A DNA stretch of 5,867 nucleotides from Oscillospiraceae bacterium UBA4632 (GTDB lineage: Bacteria; Bacillota; Clostridia; Oscillospirales; Oscillospiraceae): positions 1-5,867 of the forward strand of contig DHMW01000078.1 of the NCBI GenBank assembly GCA_002405995.1, in the 5' to 3' direction. The translations under genes and the position numbers were made by a program. The notes beneath the pieces are model-generated. The model had not been told where the DNA came from. It did not search any database and was given only the letters and a program-made list of their open reading frames with translations. Below, in pieces: positions 5,196 to 5,867 of the stretch. Position 1 is the stretch's first letter; each line of letters opens with the position of its first letter.

Positions 5196-5227
5196 AAGGA
5201 GGCCTCCGGGAGGAGGCCTCCTTTTTT
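5196..5227 (+). terminator. Intrinsic terminator for the CofE-like gene (plus strand)
   Basis: AAGGAGGCCTCC (5196-5207) pairs perfectly with GGAGGCCTCCTT (5212-5223) around a GGGA loop, and a T-run covers 5222-5227. The core GGAGGCCTCC is itself palindromic and occurs in both arms. Plus-strand transcripts reach it after the hairpin at 5152-5180, which has no T-run in that direction. Confidence 0.85.
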
Positions 5228-5249
5228 ATCGCTCAAAGGGGGAAGCGGC

Positions 5250-5867
5250 TCAGCACTTCTCGAAGATCGTGGCAACGCCCTGGCCGCCGCCGATGCAGAG
5301 AGTGGCAAGACCCTTCTTGGCGTCGTCGCGCTTGAGCATCTCGTGCAGCAGCGTGACGATGATGCGCGCGCCGGAGCAGCCGACGGGGTGGCCGATGGAG
5401 ATCGCGCCGCCGTTGACGTTGACCTTGCTCATGTCGAAGTGCAGCTCGCGGGCGACGGCGATGGACTGCGCGGCAAACGCCTCGTTAGCCTCGATGAGGT
5501 CGATATCGTCGATGGTCAGGCCGGCCTTCTGCATGGCCTGGCGGGAGGCGGGCACGGGGCCGACGCCCATGATCTTGGGATCAACGCCGCCCTGGCCCCA
5601 GCTGATGAGCTTCGCCATGGGCTTGAGGTTGTACTTCTTCACGGCCTCGCCGGAGGCGAGGACGATGGCGGCAGCGCCGTCATTGATGCCGGAGGCGTTG
5701 CCGGCGGTGACGCGCTGGACGTGCTTGTGCGCGTCGGCCTCGTGGATCCCGGTGGGCTGGAAGGTGTAGACGATCTCGTCCTCAACGCCATCGGGGCCGA
5801 CGGGGAACGCGCCGCGCAGCTTGGCAAGACCCTCGGCGGTGGAACCGGCGCGGGGGAACTCGTCCTT
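5250..5867 (-). CDS. Acetyl-CoA acetyltransferase (thiolase), C-terminal part (5' end cut by window)
   Basis: The minus-strand frame is open from base 5867 to the stop at 5250-5252, giving 205 residues; roughly the first half of a usual 390-residue thiolase lies outside. Thiolases join two acetyl-CoA to acetoacetyl-CoA or run the reverse cleavage, in the cytosol, often feeding butyrate formation in anaerobes. Family marks are VTAGNASGINDGAAA (fragment 53-67), NEAFAAQ (128-134), NGGAISIGHPVGCSG (152-166, catalytic His160 at bases 5388-5390) and CIGGGQG (191-197, catalytic Cys191 at 5295-5297). The nucleophilic cysteine of the N-terminal half is not in view. Between LRGAF and VTAGN there are about 31 residues (bases 5712-5804), against about five in common forms, a loop insertion of about 26. 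The gene converges on the CofE-like gene and has its own terminator at 5146-5180. Its exact acyl chain preference cannot be told from this part. Confidence 0.93.
   Translation of the reverse strand, partial: KDEFPRAGSTAEGLAKLRGAFPVGPDGVEDEIVYTFQPTGIHEADAHKHVQRVTAGNASGINDGAAAIVLASGEAVKKYNLKPMAKLISWGQGGVDPKIMGVGPVPASRQAMQKAGLTIDDIDLIEANEAFAAQSIAVARELHFDMSKVNVNGGAISIGHPVGCSGARIIVTLLHEMLKRDDAKKGLATLCIGGGQGVATIFEKC

Overview
The window carries four complete genes, two genes cut by the window edges, and rich intergenic hairpin and promoter structure. The DNA is GC-rich, with strong AGGAGG-type ribosome binding sites and short AT-rich intergenic gaps. Together with the gene content (histidine breakdown, formate-tetrahydrofolate ligase, cyclodeaminase, thiolase), this suggests an anaerobic, high-GC member of the Clostridia, such as a gut Oscillospiraceae-type bacterium. 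That taxonomic call is an inference.

Layout, left to right: (1) 1-462, the last 153 codons of a histidine ammonia-lyase (hutH). (2) 463-826, a gene-free gap packed with about six successive hairpins, a degenerate tandem repeat and a promoter overlapping a terminator-like hairpin. (3) 827-1609, a cofactor-independent amino-acid racemase of the diaminopimelate-epimerase fold. It resembles the histidine racemase CntK more than DapF. (4) 1610-1893, a terminator followed by a good promoter and leader. (5) 1894-3555, fhs, and 3636-4271, fchA, apparently one transcription unit ending in a strong intrinsic terminator at 4291-4341. (6) 4428-5129, a CofE-like (F420-0:glutamate ligase family) protein with its own promoter. 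(7) 5130-5249, two terminators between convergent genes. (8) 5250-5867, on the minus strand, the C-terminal part of a thiolase.

How the genes may work together (inference): HutH deaminates L-histidine to urocanate. Later steps, not in this window, give formiminoglutamate, whose formimino group is passed to tetrahydrofolate. The FchA cyclodeaminase turns formimino-THF into methenyl-THF and ammonia. After hydrolysis to 10-formyl-THF, Fhs run in reverse releases formate and makes ATP. A CntK-like racemase beside hutH would bring D-histidine into, or L-histidine out of, this pathway. The CofE-like ligase next to two folate enzymes is the least understood member; a role in adding glutamate to folate is a testable idea. 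The thiolase is divergent in purpose and probably belongs to a neighbouring acyl-CoA pathway.

The observations most worth following are the CntK-like racemase in a histidine-degradation setting, the CofE-like gene beside folate genes, and the hairpin array at 464-692.
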